Part shown: positions 17,892 to 26,521 of the stretch, piece after piece
Position numbering within the stretch: the stretch's first letter is position 1
Layout of the letters: each line of letters begins with the position of its first letter
NCBI RefSeq assembly: GCF_029626225.1
Contig: NZ_JARUBP010000001.1
Span: 6,634,001 to 6,698,000, forward strand
DNA: 64,000 bases
Direction: 5' to 3'
From: Asanoa sp. WMMD1127
GTDB taxonomy: Bacteria; Actinomycetota; Actinomycetes; Mycobacteriales; Micromonosporaceae
Translations under genes and position numbers: made by a program
Notes under the pieces: model-generated
Database searches by the model: none
Told to the model about the DNA's origin: nothing
What the model saw: only the letters and a program-made list of their open reading frames with translations

Positions 17892-17905
17892 CTGGTATAT
17901 ACCAG
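17892..17905. promoter_or_regulatory. Perfect 14-bp palindrome, DasR/GntR-like operator candidate
   Basis: CTGGTATATACCAG is a perfect palindrome in the 80-bp gap before the protease gene. Its TGGT-N4-ACCA core matches the DasR (GntR/HutC) operator TGGTCTAGACCA outside the central four bases. Control of a secreted hydrolase by such a site would fit; binding is inference. Confidence 0.5.
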
Positions 17906-17966
17906 CGTCGATAGTTCGTCGCTACGTTGACGGTGCTTTTCCTTTTAACCCCCAAAAGGAGCGCCC

Positions 17967-19448
17967 GTGAACCGTATCCTCGCCGGCCTCGCCGCAGTGA
18001 CCCTGCTGCCGGCCGGCATCACCGTCGCCGTGGCGGCACCCGCCATGGCCGCGCCGGCGCCCGCGCCGGCACCCGCGACCGCCGAGGCCGCATCGCCGGA
18101 GATGCTCGCCGCGATGCAGCGTGACCTCGGCCTGACCGCCGTCCAGGCCAAGGCCCGGATCGCCAAGGACGACGCGGCCAGCCGCACCGAGCTGCGCCTG
18201 CGCAAGACGCTGGGTGGCGCGTTCGGTGGCGCGTACATCAGCAAGGACGGGTCCTTCGTCGTCAACGTGACGTCCGCCGCGCGGGCCGCCGAGGTGACCG
18301 CCGCCGGCGCCACCGCCAGGGTGGTCGCGCGCAGCGAGGCGGCGCTCGACGCGGTCAAGGCCCGCCTCGACAAGGCAGCGGCTTCGGCCCCGGCGGCCAG
18401 CGTCCCCGGCTGGTACGTCGACGTCACCACCAACCGCGTCGTCGTGCTGGCCAAGGGCGGCACGGCCGCCGCGCACCGGTTCATCGCCGCGAGCCGCGCC
18501 GACGCCGGCGCCGTCACCGTCGTGGCCACGTCCGAGACCCCGCGACCCCTCTACGACGTACGCGGCGGCGACGCCTACTACATGGGCGGCGGCCGGTGCT
18601 CGGTCGGCCTGTCGGTCAACGGCGGCTTCGTCACCGCCGGCCACTGTGGCACCCGCGGGACCGCGACGCAGGGCTACAACCAGGTGTCGCAGGGGACGTT
18701 CCAGGGTTCCTCGTTCCCCGGCAACGACTACGCGTGGGTGTCGGTCAACAGCAACTGGACGCCGCAGCCGTGGGTCAACAACTACAGCGGCGGCAACGTG
18801 ACGGTGGCCGGCTCCACCGAGGCCGCGGTCGGCGCGTCGATCTGCCGCTCCGGCTCCACCACCGGATGGCACTGCGGCACGATCTCCGCGAAGAACCAGA
18901 CGGTCAACTACTCGCAGGGTTCGGTCAGCGGCCTGACCCGCACCAACGTCTGCGCCGAACCCGGCGACTCCGGCGGCGGCTGGCTGAGCGGCCAGCAGGG
19001 CCAGGGCGTGACCTCCGGTGGTTCCGGCAACTGCAGCAGCGGCGGCACGACCTACTACCAGCCCGTCAACGAGATCCTCTCGGCGTACGGCCTGACGCTG
19101 CGCACCTCCGGCGGGGGCAACCCGAACCCGCCGACCGGCTGCACCGGCTACGAGTTCACCGCCAGCGGTTCCCTGTCCTCCGGCGGCAGCGCGTACCAGC
19201 CGAACGGCAGCTACTACTACTCGTCGCTGTCCGGCACGCACCGCGCCTGCCTCGACGGCCCGACCGGCACGGACTTCGACCTGTACCTGCAGAAGTACAG
19301 CGGCTCGACCTGGGTGACCGTGGCCCAGGGCATCACGGAGGCCGCGGACGAGACGGTCTCCTACAGCGGGACCGCCGGCTACTACCGCTACCGGGTGCAC
19401 GCCTACAGCGGCTCCGGCAGCTACTCGCTCGGCTACTCCAACCCGTAA
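17967..19448 (+). CDS. Secreted S1 (alpha-lytic/streptogrisin-type) serine protease with C-terminal PPC-like domain
   Basis: 493-residue secreted endopeptidase made as a preproenzyme. A signal peptide covers about 1-28 (ending PAMAAPA); the pro-region runs to about 195 (MQRDLGLTAVQAKARIAKDD, GWYVDVTTNRVVVLAKGG). The mature chymotrypsin-like domain has triad H226 (TAGHC), D254 (GNDYAW) and S335 (EPGDSGGGW), with cysteine pairs as in streptogrisins. A Gly/Pro linker near 382-390 leads to a PPC-like beta domain (about 391-493). The GTG at 17967 has AAAAGGAG upstream. It probably feeds the cell peptides from outside. Confidence 0.95.
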   Translation: MNRILAGLAAVTLLPAGITVAVAAPAMAAPAPAPAPATAEAASPEMLAAMQRDLGLTAVQAKARIAKDDAASRTELRLRKTLGGAFGGAYISKDGSFVVNVTSAARAAEVTAAGATARVVARSEAALDAVKARLDKAAASAPAASVPGWYVDVTTNRVVVLAKGGTAAAHRFIAASRADAGAVTVVATSETPRPLYDVRGGDAYYMGGGRCSVGLSVNGGFVTAGHCGTRGTATQGYNQVSQGTFQGSSFPGNDYAWVSVNSNWTPQPWVNNYSGGNVTVAGSTEAAVGASICRSGSTTGWHCGTISAKNQTVNYSQGSVSGLTRTNVCAEPGDSGGGWLSGQQGQGVTSGGSGNCSSGGTTYYQPVNEILSAYGLTLRTSGGGNPNPPTGCTGYEFTASGSLSSGGSAYQPNGSYYYSSLSGTHRACLDGPTGTDFDLYLQKYSGSTWVTVAQGITEAADETVSYSGTAGYYRYRVHAYSGSGSYSLGYSNP

Positions 19449-19467
19449 AAGATCCTTGCGCGACCCG

Positions 19468-19500
19468 CCCCGTCCGCCGTGTCAGCCACGGCGGGCGGGG
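19468..19500 (+). terminator. Strong hairpin terminator of protease gene
   Basis: A 14-bp stem (CCCCGTCCGCCGTG with CACGGCGGGCGGGG, one G-U pair) and a 5-base loop start 20 bp after the stop. The -10 box of the next gene begins at the very next base. Confidence 0.85.
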
Positions 19501-19513
19501 TAGGTTGCGGTTC

Positions 19514-19729
19514 ATGACCGATCGTGAGAACGCGCGCCGCGCCGCCGCCGCGCACACCGAGGCGTCCCGCGAGCTGGAGGCGTTCCTGCGCCGGGTGCCC
19601 GAGGTGCCGGAACCGCAGCACATCGCCGAGTTCGCGACGCTGCTGGCCCGCGAGGAAGAGGTCCGGGCGGAGCGCCAGGACGCCCTGGACGCCTTCGGCC
19701 TGAGCGCGCCCAGCATCGACGAGCCCTGA
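19514..19729 (+). CDS. Small conserved-looking protein of unknown function
   Basis: 71 residues, charged and predicted helical (TEASRELEAFLRRVPEVPEP; LLAREEEVRAERQDALDAFG), no Cys and no membrane segment. A perfectly placed TAGGTT box (19501-19506) seven bases before the ATG supports a leaderless mRNA and this start. Followed after nine bases by the NYN-like gene, probably in one operon. No family recognised. Confidence 0.75.
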   Translation: MTDRENARRAAAAHTEASRELEAFLRRVPEVPEPQHIAEFATLLAREEEVRAERQDALDAFGLSAPSIDEP

Positions 19730-19738
19730 GGCCGTCCG

Positions 19739-20119
19739 GTGGCCACGCCGCTGGTGGTGGTCGACGTCGCCAACGTGATCGGCGCACGCCCGGACGGCTG
19801 GTGGCGCGACCGGGCGGGAGCGGCCGCGCGGCTGCGGGACGAACTGGCGGCCACGGTCGCCGCCGGCCGGCCAATCGGCGACCTGCCGCCACCGGTCACG
19901 CTGACCCTGGTCGTCGAGGGCCGCGCCAGCGGCGTCGAGTCGGTGCCGGGCGTACCGGTGGTGGCGGCCCGCGGCTCGGGCGACGACGCGATCGTCGACC
20001 TGGTCCGCGACCACGCGACCGACGGCCCGATCGTTGTCGTCACCGCGGACCGCGAACTCCGCGCCCGCGTCTCCGCCCTCGGCGCCACGGTCCACGGCCC
20101 CCGCTGGCTCCGCCGCTAA
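19739..20119 (+). CDS. NYN/PIN-like domain protein, putative nuclease
   Basis: 126 residues resembling YacP/NYN nuclease folds: VVVDVANVIGARPD at the N-terminus with an early Asp and Asn, ARGSGDDAIVDLV with paired Asp near 80-81, and VVVTADRELRARVSALG with a further Asp. These acidic residues would bind metal for RNA cleavage; activity is inference. GTG start at 19739, tightly behind the small gene. Confidence 0.75.
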   Translation: MATPLVVVDVANVIGARPDGWWRDRAGAAARLRDELAATVAAGRPIGDLPPPVTLTLVVEGRASGVESVPGVPVVAARGSGDDAIVDLVRDHATDGPIVVVTADRELRARVSALGATVHGPRWLRR

Positions 20120-20129
20120 CCTGGGGATC

Positions 20130-21050
20130 ATGCGCATTCTGGTGGTCGGGGCCGGTGCTACCGGTGGTTACTACGGGGGTCGGCTGGCTCAGGCCGGGCG
20201 TGACGTGACGTTTCTGGTGCGGCCGCGCCGGGCCGAGGTGCTGGCCGAGCGTGGGCTGCGCATCCGCCAAGGCGTCGACGGGCCCGCGGAACGGGTCGAC
20301 GTCAGGACGGTCGTGCGGGAGCGGCTCGACGGGCCGTACGACGTCGTGATCCTGGCGGTGAAGGCCTTCGCGCTCGACGACGCCGTCCGGGACTTCGCGC
20401 CGGCGGTCGGGCCCGACACCGCCGTCGTGCCGTTCCTCAACGGCATCGCGCACCTCGACACACTGCGGGCGAGCTTCGGCCAGGCCAATGTGTACGGTGG
20501 CGTCTGCTACCTCGTGTCCACCCTGGCCGATGACGGCGACATCGTGCAGCTGCCGGGGCCGGAGCAGCTGCGCTACGGGAACCTGCACGACACGCAGCAC
20601 GCCGAGCGGGTGCACCAGGCCCTGGCCGGCGCCGGCTTCCCGGCCGAGCTGTCCGACTCGATCGAGCTGGACATGTGGGAGAAGTGGGTGTTCCTCGCCT
20701 CCGTCACCGCGGTGACGTGTCTGATGCGCGGCACCGTCGGCGACGTCAACGCGGTCCCGGGCGGCACCGACCTCGCGACCGCGGTCGCCGAGGAGGCCGG
20801 TCGGGTCGCCGCCGCGGCCGGGTTCGCGTCGCGGCCCGACGCGGCCCAGCGCCTCGTCGCCACCCTGACCCAGGCCGGCTCGCCGCTGACCTCGTCGGTC
20901 TACCGCGACCTGCGCCAGGGCCGGCGCCTGGAGAACGAGGCCGTCATCGGCGACCTGGTCCGCCGCGCCCGCGACCTCGGCGTCGCCACTCCCCTGCTCG
21001 CCGCCACCGACGTCAACCTGGCCGTCCACGAACGGGCGCGCACCGCCTAG
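20130..21050 (+). CDS. Ketopantoate reductase family protein (ApbA/PanE-like)
   Basis: 306-residue NADPH-dependent 2-ketopantoate reductase-like enzyme. Rossmann motif at the N-terminus (ILVVGAGATGGYYGG), DVVILAVKAF, VPFLNGIAHLD (the Asn-Gly motif), and a C-terminal helical domain with the catalytic-type Lys in MWEKWVFLASVTAVTCL. It could make pantoate for CoA, or be one of the many paralogues with other 2-ketoacid substrates. TAACCT lies seven bases before the ATG, a leaderless start. Confidence 0.88.
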   Translation: MRILVVGAGATGGYYGGRLAQAGRDVTFLVRPRRAEVLAERGLRIRQGVDGPAERVDVRTVVRERLDGPYDVVILAVKAFALDDAVRDFAPAVGPDTAVVPFLNGIAHLDTLRASFGQANVYGGVCYLVSTLADDGDIVQLPGPEQLRYGNLHDTQHAERVHQALAGAGFPAELSDSIELDMWEKWVFLASVTAVTCLMRGTVGDVNAVPGGTDLATAVAEEAGRVAAAAGFASRPDAAQRLVATLTQAGSPLTSSVYRDLRQGRRLENEAVIGDLVRRARDLGVATPLLAATDVNLAVHERARTA

Positions 21051-21060
21051 GCTTCCGGGC

Positions 21061-21441
21061 GTGAGCGCCATCGACGAGATCCGCCGCAGCAAGCACGTGA
21101 GCCTGGTGACCTACCGCCGTGACGGCGCCGGTGTCGCCACGCCCGTCTGGCACGTCGTGGACGGCGACCAGCTCTACGTGGTCTCCGAGGCCAAGGCGTG
21201 GAAGGTCAAGCGGGTCCGTAACACCGGGCGCGCCCAGGTCACCGTCTGCGACATCCGCGGCCGGGTCAAACCGGGCGCGGCCACCGCCGAGGGGCCGGCC
21301 CGGCTTCTCGACGAAACGGAGACGGCGGCGGTGCGCGCGCAACTGGCCCGCAAGTACGTGACGTCGCGGCTCGGCAACTGGTTCGCCCGCGTCCTCCACC
21401 TGCGGCGGCCAGAGCTGATCGCGATCGCCGTCTCGCTCTAG
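21061..21441 (+). CDS. PPOX class F420-dependent oxidoreductase
   Basis: 126-residue split-barrel flavin/F420-binding protein. Typical segments are IRRSKHVSLVTYRRDGAGVATPVWHVVDGD and SEAKAWKVKRVRNTGRAQVTVCD, the cofactor-binding core. Such proteins reduce diverse substrates with F420H2; this one's is unknown. TAGGCT (21048-21053, overlapping the previous stop) lies seven bases before the GTG: leaderless. Its stop overlaps that of the convergent ABC1 kinase gene by four bases (CTAG). Confidence 0.9.
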   Translation: MSAIDEIRRSKHVSLVTYRRDGAGVATPVWHVVDGDQLYVVSEAKAWKVKRVRNTGRAQVTVCDIRGRVKPGAATAEGPARLLDETETAAVRAQLARKYVTSRLGNWFARVLHLRRPELIAIAVSL

Positions 21442-23408
21442 GTCCGCCGGAAGACGACGACCAGGACGCGCAGCACGAGGACCACGGCGACGATCAGCAG
21501 GCCGTAGCCCAGCAGCGGGAACAGGCCGACCGTGGCACTGACGCGTGGGCCCTCGCCCGCGCCGAGCAGGAGCACCGCGATCACGCCGGCCGCCGCACCC
21601 AGGAAGGCCAGCAGTCCCTGGTGGACCAGGCCGGTGAGCAGCCGGCGGTCCTGGTCGTCGGCGAACAGGCGCACGTTGACCCGCAGCCGCCCGTGTTCCA
21701 GCGCGTCGCCGAGGCGGTCGACGCGGCGCGGCAGCCGGCGCAGCACCGGGATCAGCGCCATCAGCTCGTCCTCCAACGTGCCCCGCAACCGTTCCGGGCC
21801 GAGCGCCTCCGCCACCCGCCGGCCCGTCGCCGCGCGGGCGTGGGCGACCAGGTCGAAGCCGGGGCGGACGAGGCCGAGCGTGCCCTCCAGCGTGGCGAAC
21901 GCCCGGAAGACCGCGGCGACCGGCGGCGGCACCCGCAGGCCGTACGACGTGAAGGTCCGCAACAGCGCTGCCACCGCCGCGGCGCCGGGCGTGCTGCCGG
22001 GGGCGGCGTACCGGACGATCAGCGCGCCGATCGAGCGCTGCAGCTCGCGTTCGTCGATCTCCTCCGGCCGGTCGACGACCTCGAGCAGCGCGTCGCTCAC
22101 GGCGACCGAGTCGCGCCGGGCCAGCGCGCCGAGGAGCTGGCCGATGGCCTCGCGGGTGGCGACGTCGAGGCGGCCGACCGAGCCCAGGTCGAGCAGCCCG
22201 AGCCGGCCGTCGTCGGTGACCAGGATGTTGCCGGGGTGCAGGTCGACGTGGAAGATGCCGTGGACCAGCACCTGGTCGAGCATCGTGTCGACGAGGCCGG
22301 CCGCGACCCGCTCCCGCCGCTCGTCGCCGAGCCGGTCGAGCACGGCGGCGGCCGCGCCCAGTGGCGTGCCGGCCAGGCGGCCCATCACCAGCAGGCGTTC
22401 GGAGCTGAGCGCGGTGTGCGGCACGGGCACCGCGACGCCCCGGTCCGGCGAGCTGGCCAGCGCCGCCGCCATCGCCTGCAGGTTGTCGCGCTCCACCGTG
22501 AAGTCGAGCTCCTCGCGCAACGCCGCCGCGAAGCCCTCGGCCAGGGCGCGAACCCCCAACCGCCGGCCCCACGACGTGCGCTCCTCCAGGGTCGCCGCCA
22601 GCCGCAGCAGGATGTCGATGTCGCGCTCGACCACCGCGGCGATGCCGGGCCGGCGCACCTTGACCACGACCGCGGTCCCGTCGGTGAGGTGCGCGGCGTG
22701 CACCTGGGCCACCGACGCCGCGGCCAGGGGCTCCGGCGAGACGCTGGCGAACGCCTCGTCGACCGGCCGGCCGAGGTCCGCGGCCAGGGCGTCGGCCACC
22801 TGCGACCACGGGACCGGCGCGACCCGGTCCTGCAACGCGGTCAGCTCGTCGACGATCTCGGCCGGCAGCAGGTCGCGCCGGGTCGACAGCAGCTGGCCCA
22901 GCTTGACGAACGTGACGCCGCCCTCGTCGAGCGCCGCCCGCAGCGACCGGCCCAACTGCCGGCGCGCGGCGGCCGACGACGGGCCGGGACCGGGCCGGCC
23001 GCGCAGGAACCGGCCGAGCCCGTGCCGCATGGCGATGCGCACGATGGTCGCGTACCGCCGGGTCCGGGAGATCCGCCGCCGCGTCGCCCGCCAGAGCTCC
23101 ACCGGCCCCGGCATCGACCCGGTCGGCACCAGCACCTCGAGGATCACCAGCGCCGCCATGGCGACCACCGCCGACAGCACGACGGCCAGGAAGCCGTAGA
23201 GAACGATGTCGCCGCCGCTGACGTCGCGCGGATCGGGCGGCGCGAGCGCCTGCAGGATCGGCGTGGCCGCGAACAGGGCCAGCACGCCGGCCAGCAGCGT
23301 GCGCACCGGCCCGACCCGCACGCCCAACAACCGCCGGATGACCGCCGCGAACAGCAGGACGGTCACGACCATCGTGGGCACGAACAACAGCACACCGATC
23401 GTCTCCAC
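21438..23408 (-). CDS. ABC1/UbiB-type atypical kinase, membrane protein
   Basis: 656 residues. Two or three N-terminal hydrophobic helices, the ABC1 domain with the KxGQ motif (FVKLGQLLSTR), an Ala-rich nucleotide loop (AAASVAQVHAAHL), HVDLHPGNILV and LLDLGSVG, then two C-terminal membrane helices. UbiB proteins are ATPases that aid isoprenoid-lipid (quinone) metabolism; the actinobacterial role is unclear. The GTG at 23408 is chosen because TATCGT (23422-23417) lies eight bases upstream; the frame to 23588 is not family-like and would run into the divergent gene. Confidence 0.88.
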   Translation of the reverse strand: METIGVLLFVPTMVVTVLLFAAVIRRLLGVRVGPVRTLLAGVLALFAATPILQALAPPDPRDVSGGDIVLYGFLAVVLSAVVAMAALVILEVLVPTGSMPGPVELWRATRRRISRTRRYATIVRIAMRHGLGRFLRGRPGPGPSSAAARRQLGRSLRAALDEGGVTFVKLGQLLSTRRDLLPAEIVDELTALQDRVAPVPWSQVADALAADLGRPVDEAFASVSPEPLAAASVAQVHAAHLTDGTAVVVKVRRPGIAAVVERDIDILLRLAATLEERTSWGRRLGVRALAEGFAAALREELDFTVERDNLQAMAAALASSPDRGVAVPVPHTALSSERLLVMGRLAGTPLGAAAAVLDRLGDERRERVAAGLVDTMLDQVLVHGIFHVDLHPGNILVTDDGRLGLLDLGSVGRLDVATREAIGQLLGALARRDSVAVSDALLEVVDRPEEIDERELQRSIGALIVRYAAPGSTPGAAAVAALLRTFTSYGLRVPPPVAAVFRAFATLEGTLGLVRPGFDLVAHARAATGRRVAEALGPERLRGTLEDELMALIPVLRRLPRRVDRLGDALEHGRLRVNVRLFADDQDRRLLTGLVHQGLLAFLGAAAGVIAVLLLGAGEGPRVSATVGLFPLLGYGLLIVAVVLVLRVLVVVFRRT

Positions 23409-23423
23409 GACGACCGACGATAG

Positions 23424-23448
23424 GCGTTGACCGGGCCGCGGTGGGTAC
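23424..23448 (+). promoter_or_regulatory. Possible SigB-type promoter of EEP gene
   Basis: GCGT-N15-GGGTAC fits the actinobacterial SigB consensus GNNT-N14/16-GGGTAY, ten bases before the ATG. Match by eye only. Confidence 0.35.
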
Positions 23449-23457
23449 CCACGCGCC

Positions 23458-24258
23458 ATGACGGCACGGTTACGGGTGGCGACCCAGAACGTTTTCGGCG
23501 CGTACACCGACTGGCCCGCGCGGCGGGAAGCGCTGCGCAAGAGCTTCGAAACGCTCGATCCGGACTTCGCGACGTTCCAGGAGGCCATCGCCGGCGAGGC
23601 GACCGATCAGGCGGCCGAGATCCTCGGCGCCGGCTACCACTTCGCGCGGCAGACCGAGCGGGAGGACGACGGGCGCGGGCTCGCCACCGCCAGCCGGTGG
23701 CCGATCCGGTCGGTCCACGAGGTCGACCTCGACGTGACGCCGCGGACCGCGGACTTCGCCTGCGGCGCGCTGGTGGTCGAGGTCGACACGCCGCTCGGTG
23801 ACGTGCTGCTGGTCAACTACTGCCCCAACCACCAGCCGGCGTACGAGCGGGAGCGCGAGCTCCAGGCCGTGGCCCTGGCCCGCTACCTGGAGTCCCGCGT
23901 CGACGCGGTCGACCACGTGCTGATCCTCGGCGACTTCGACGCGGACCCGGTCGCGGCCAGCGTCCGTTTCCTGACCGGCCGGCAGTCACTGGCCGACCTG
24001 AGCGTGTGCTACCGCGACGCCTGGGACAGCGCGCACCCCGGCGAGCCCGGCGGCACGTTCGTCCCGGAGAACCCGATCGTCGCGGACTGGGACTGGCCGT
24101 CGCGGCGCATCGACTACATCCTGGTGCGCTGCCTGGAGCACGGCGGACCGTCGCTGGCCATCGACTCGTGCGAGCGGCTCCACGACCAGCCGGTGGACGG
24201 CGTCTGGGCCAGCGACCACTTCGGACTGACCGCCGACCTCGTCGCCCCGCCTAGGTGA
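23458..24258 (+). CDS. Endonuclease/exonuclease/phosphatase family protein
   Basis: 266-residue metal-dependent phosphodiesterase or phosphatase of the EEP (DNase I-like) superfamily. Conserved points: RVATQNVFG (Asn), FATFQEAIAGE (metal Glu), ILGDFDADP, SRRIDYILVR and ASDHFGL (Asp-His). The second motif has Asp-Phe-Asp in place of the usual Asp-Phe-Asn. No signal peptide. Nucleic acid, lipid or small phosphodiester substrates are all possible. The last codons overlap the convergent gene. Confidence 0.88.
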   Translation: MTARLRVATQNVFGAYTDWPARREALRKSFETLDPDFATFQEAIAGEATDQAAEILGAGYHFARQTEREDDGRGLATASRWPIRSVHEVDLDVTPRTADFACGALVVEVDTPLGDVLLVNYCPNHQPAYERERELQAVALARYLESRVDAVDHVLILGDFDADPVAASVRFLTGRQSLADLSVCYRDAWDSAHPGEPGGTFVPENPIVADWDWPSRRIDYILVRCLEHGGPSLAIDSCERLHDQPVDGVWASDHFGLTADLVAPPR

Positions 24259-24931
24259 GCGCCAGCGTCCACGAGCCGTAGGCGGAGATCTCGAGGATCT
24301 CGGTGTCCGGTGGCAGCGCGGCCGTGGTGAACGGAATGCTCGGGGTGTCCAGCTGCCGCCACACCCCGTCGGTCGCGACCGCCCGTACCGTCACCTGGTC
24401 GCAGCCGTCGCAGTCGAACACCACCTGCTGCTTCCGCCGGGCCGCGGCGCTGAGGGTGACCACCGTCTCCTGCGTGCCGGAGGCGGTGCCGTCGATCATC
24501 GGGGCTTCGCTCGCCTCCCGGAAGACGACCTCCCACGAGCCCTGTGCGCTGACGTCGAGCTCCGCGGGCGGGTCCTCCGCGACGCCGAACAGGACACTGC
24601 CGTGGTACGGGCCGAGGTGCGAGACCGCGCCCCAGACCAGCGCGACGCCGTCGCGGCGCGGTGTCATCGAGAAGCCGCCGCCGGAGTGGGACACAGTCGC
24701 CACGTACGCCTTGCCGGCGTCGAGCTCGACCGGCACCAGCCCTGCGCCGTCGCCGCTGACTTTCACCTCGCCCCAGCCCAGCGCGCGCGGCCCGCCGGCC
24801 GCGACGACGAAGCCGGCGGCCGCGAGCAGCACCACGACGACGCCGCCGGCGATCCATGGCCAGACGCGGCGACGAACAGGGGTTCGGGTCACGGCGCGCA
24901 ACGTTACGGCAGCCGGGGACTCATTGATCAT
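24251..24931 (-). CDS. Membrane-anchored extracytoplasmic protein of unknown function
   Basis: 226 residues. A basic N-terminus (RTPVRRRVWPW) leads into one transmembrane helix (about 24-46), then a predicted beta-rich extracytoplasmic domain with SWEVVFREAS and ISAYGSWTLALT and a VVFDCDGCDQVTV cysteine pair near 174-177. The repeated G-S-W beta motif suggests two related halves. No family was recognised with confidence. Start at the ATG 24931, 28 bp from the divergent hydrolase gene. Confidence 0.75.
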   Translation of the reverse strand: MINESPAAVTLRAVTRTPVRRRVWPWIAGGVVVVLLAAAGFVVAAGGPRALGWGEVKVSGDGAGLVPVELDAGKAYVATVSHSGGGFSMTPRRDGVALVWGAVSHLGPYHGSVLFGVAEDPPAELDVSAQGSWEVVFREASEAPMIDGTASGTQETVVTLSAAARRKQQVVFDCDGCDQVTVRAVATDGVWRQLDTPSIPFTTAALPPDTEILEISAYGSWTLALT

Positions 24932-24959
24932 CCGCCGTTCGGCGCGGTTGGATGGGCGG

Positions 24960-25673
24960 ATGGCCTTCTCCGTACGCGGCGCGGCGGGCACGGTGCCGGC
25001 CGTGCTGTGGCGGCCGGATGTGTCCACCCCCCGCCCGCTCGTCCTGCTCGGCCACGGCGGCAGCGGCCACAAGCGGTCCGACCGCATCGTCGCGCTGGGC
25101 CGGTGGTTCGCGGAGCACGCCGGGTGTGCGGCCGTCGCGATCGACGGCCCCTTCCACGGCGACCGGTCCGCACCCGACTACCAGGCCAGGGTCGCCGCCG
25201 AGGGCATCGACCACGTGCTGGACCGGATGCGGGACGACTGGCTCGCCGCCGTCGACGCGGTCGTGGCCGACGGCGCCGCCGACCCGGGCGCGATCGGCTA
25301 CGTCGGCCTGTCCATGGGCACCCGCTACGGGCTCGCGGTCACCGCCGCCCTGGGCGACCGGCTGCGGTGCGCGGTGCTCGGCAAGTTCGGCCTCCGGCAG
25401 GGTCCGGCGCTGGCCCCGGCGCTGGCCGCGCCCGAGCGGGCGGAGTGCGACGCCGCACGGACCACCGCGCCGGTCCTCTTCCACCTCCAGTGGCACGACG
25501 AAATCTTCCCCCGCGACGGCCAGCTCGCCCTCTTCGACGCCTTCCCGTCGACGGACAAACAGCTCATCGCGTACGCCGGCCCGCACGCCGACACCCGGCC
25601 CGAGGCGGTCGCGGCGTGGCGGGAGTTCGTCGCGGCGCGGCTTACCCGGCGGGACCGGGGCGAGGCTGTTTGA
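24960..25673 (+). CDS. Alpha/beta hydrolase (dienelactone hydrolase-like)
   Basis: 237 residues. HG motif (LVLLGHGGSGHK) for the oxyanion hole, nucleophile Ser in GYVGLSMGTRYG near 117-128, acid Asp probably in WHDEIFP and His in AGPHADTRPEA. Esterase or lactonase activity is likely; substrate unknown. ATG at 24960 with a GGGCGG just upstream; TTGGAT lies six bases before it, so it may be leaderless. Followed after eight bases by the NmrA-like gene. Confidence 0.88.
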   Translation: MAFSVRGAAGTVPAVLWRPDVSTPRPLVLLGHGGSGHKRSDRIVALGRWFAEHAGCAAVAIDGPFHGDRSAPDYQARVAAEGIDHVLDRMRDDWLAAVDAVVADGAADPGAIGYVGLSMGTRYGLAVTAALGDRLRCAVLGKFGLRQGPALAPALAAPERAECDAARTTAPVLFHLQWHDEIFPRDGQLALFDAFPSTDKQLIAYAGPHADTRPEAVAAWREFVAARLTRRDRGEAV

Positions 25674-25681
25674 CTGGGTGC

Positions 25682-26500
25682 ATGAGCGAACGACCGATCC
25701 TGGTGCTCGGGGCCACCGGTACGACCGGTCGGCGGGTGGCCCGTCTCCTGCTCGCCCGCGGCGCGGAGGTACGCGGCGCGTCCCGTGGCGGCGACGTCCG
25801 GTTCGACTGGTCCGACCGGGACACGTGGGCGCCGGCCCTGGCCGGTGTCGAGCGCATGTATCTCATGGCGCCCCATGAGACCCCGGTCGACGAGGCGTTC
25901 GTCGGCCAGGCGGTCGAGCAGGGCGTACGCCGGATCGTGTTGCTGTCGAGCCGCGGCATCGAGGAGATGGGCGACCAGCGGCTGCTCGACGCCGAGCGGA
26001 TCGTGCGGGACTCCGGGGCCGGCTGGACGATCCTGCGGCCCGACTGGTTCGACCAGAACTTCGACGAGGGCTTCCTGCGCCCGGCCGTGCTCGCCGGGGC
26101 GCTCGCGCTGCCCGTCGGTGACGCCCGGCAGGGCTTCGTCGACGCCGACGACATCGCTGCCGTGGCCGCGGTCGCGCTGACCGAGGACGGGCACGAGGGG
26201 CAGACCTACGAGCTGACCGGTCCGGCGACGCTGTCGTTCGCGGAGGCGCTCGCGGCGATCAGCCACGCGTCCGGGCGCGGCGTCGAGTTCCGCGGCGGCG
26301 ACGACGACTACCTGGCCCAGCAGACGGCGCTCGGCTTCCCCGAGGAGCAGACCCGCGCGGAGATCGCCGCCTTCGCCGCGCTGCGGGAGCAGGGCGACGC
26401 CACCACCACCGACGCCGTGCCGCGGGTCACCGGGCGGGCGGCCACATCCTTCGAGGAGTACGCGGCCGAGGCCGCCGCCGGCCCGGCCTGGCGCGAGTGA
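25682..26500 (+). CDS. NmrA/NAD(P)-binding family protein
   Basis: 272-residue atypical short-chain dehydrogenase. The N-terminal dinucleotide motif GATGTTGRRVARLLL is intact; RIVLLSSRGIEE and WTILRPDWFDQNF are typical of the NmrA/SDRa5 group. These act as redox sensors or as NAD(P)H-dependent reductases (for example of quinones). It probably shares an operon with the preceding hydrolase. The stop lies in the loop of the terminator hairpin. Confidence 0.88.
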   Translation: MSERPILVLGATGTTGRRVARLLLARGAEVRGASRGGDVRFDWSDRDTWAPALAGVERMYLMAPHETPVDEAFVGQAVEQGVRRIVLLSSRGIEEMGDQRLLDAERIVRDSGAGWTILRPDWFDQNFDEGFLRPAVLAGALALPVGDARQGFVDADDIAAVAAVALTEDGHEGQTYELTGPATLSFAEALAAISHASGRGVEFRGGDDDYLAQQTALGFPEEQTRAEIAAFAALREQGDATTTDAVPRVTGRAATSFEEYAAEAAAGPAWRE

Positions 26501-26514
26501 CGCCAGGCCGGGCC
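26480..26514. terminator. Bidirectional terminator spanning a stop codon
   Basis: A perfect 14-bp stem (GGCCCGGCCTGGCG with CGCCAGGCCGGGCC) has a 7-base loop, CGAGTGA, that contains the NmrA-family gene's TGA. The left arm is coding. It also ends the convergent glycosidase-like gene. Confidence 0.8.
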
Positions 26515-26521
26515 GCGCGCG

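Noticed and set aside
17967-19448. Trypsin-like or metallo-protease assignment for the secreted protease
   Set aside because: The TAGHC, NDYAW and GDSGGGW motifs with a long pro-region fit the alpha-lytic/streptogrisin group; no zinc motif is present.
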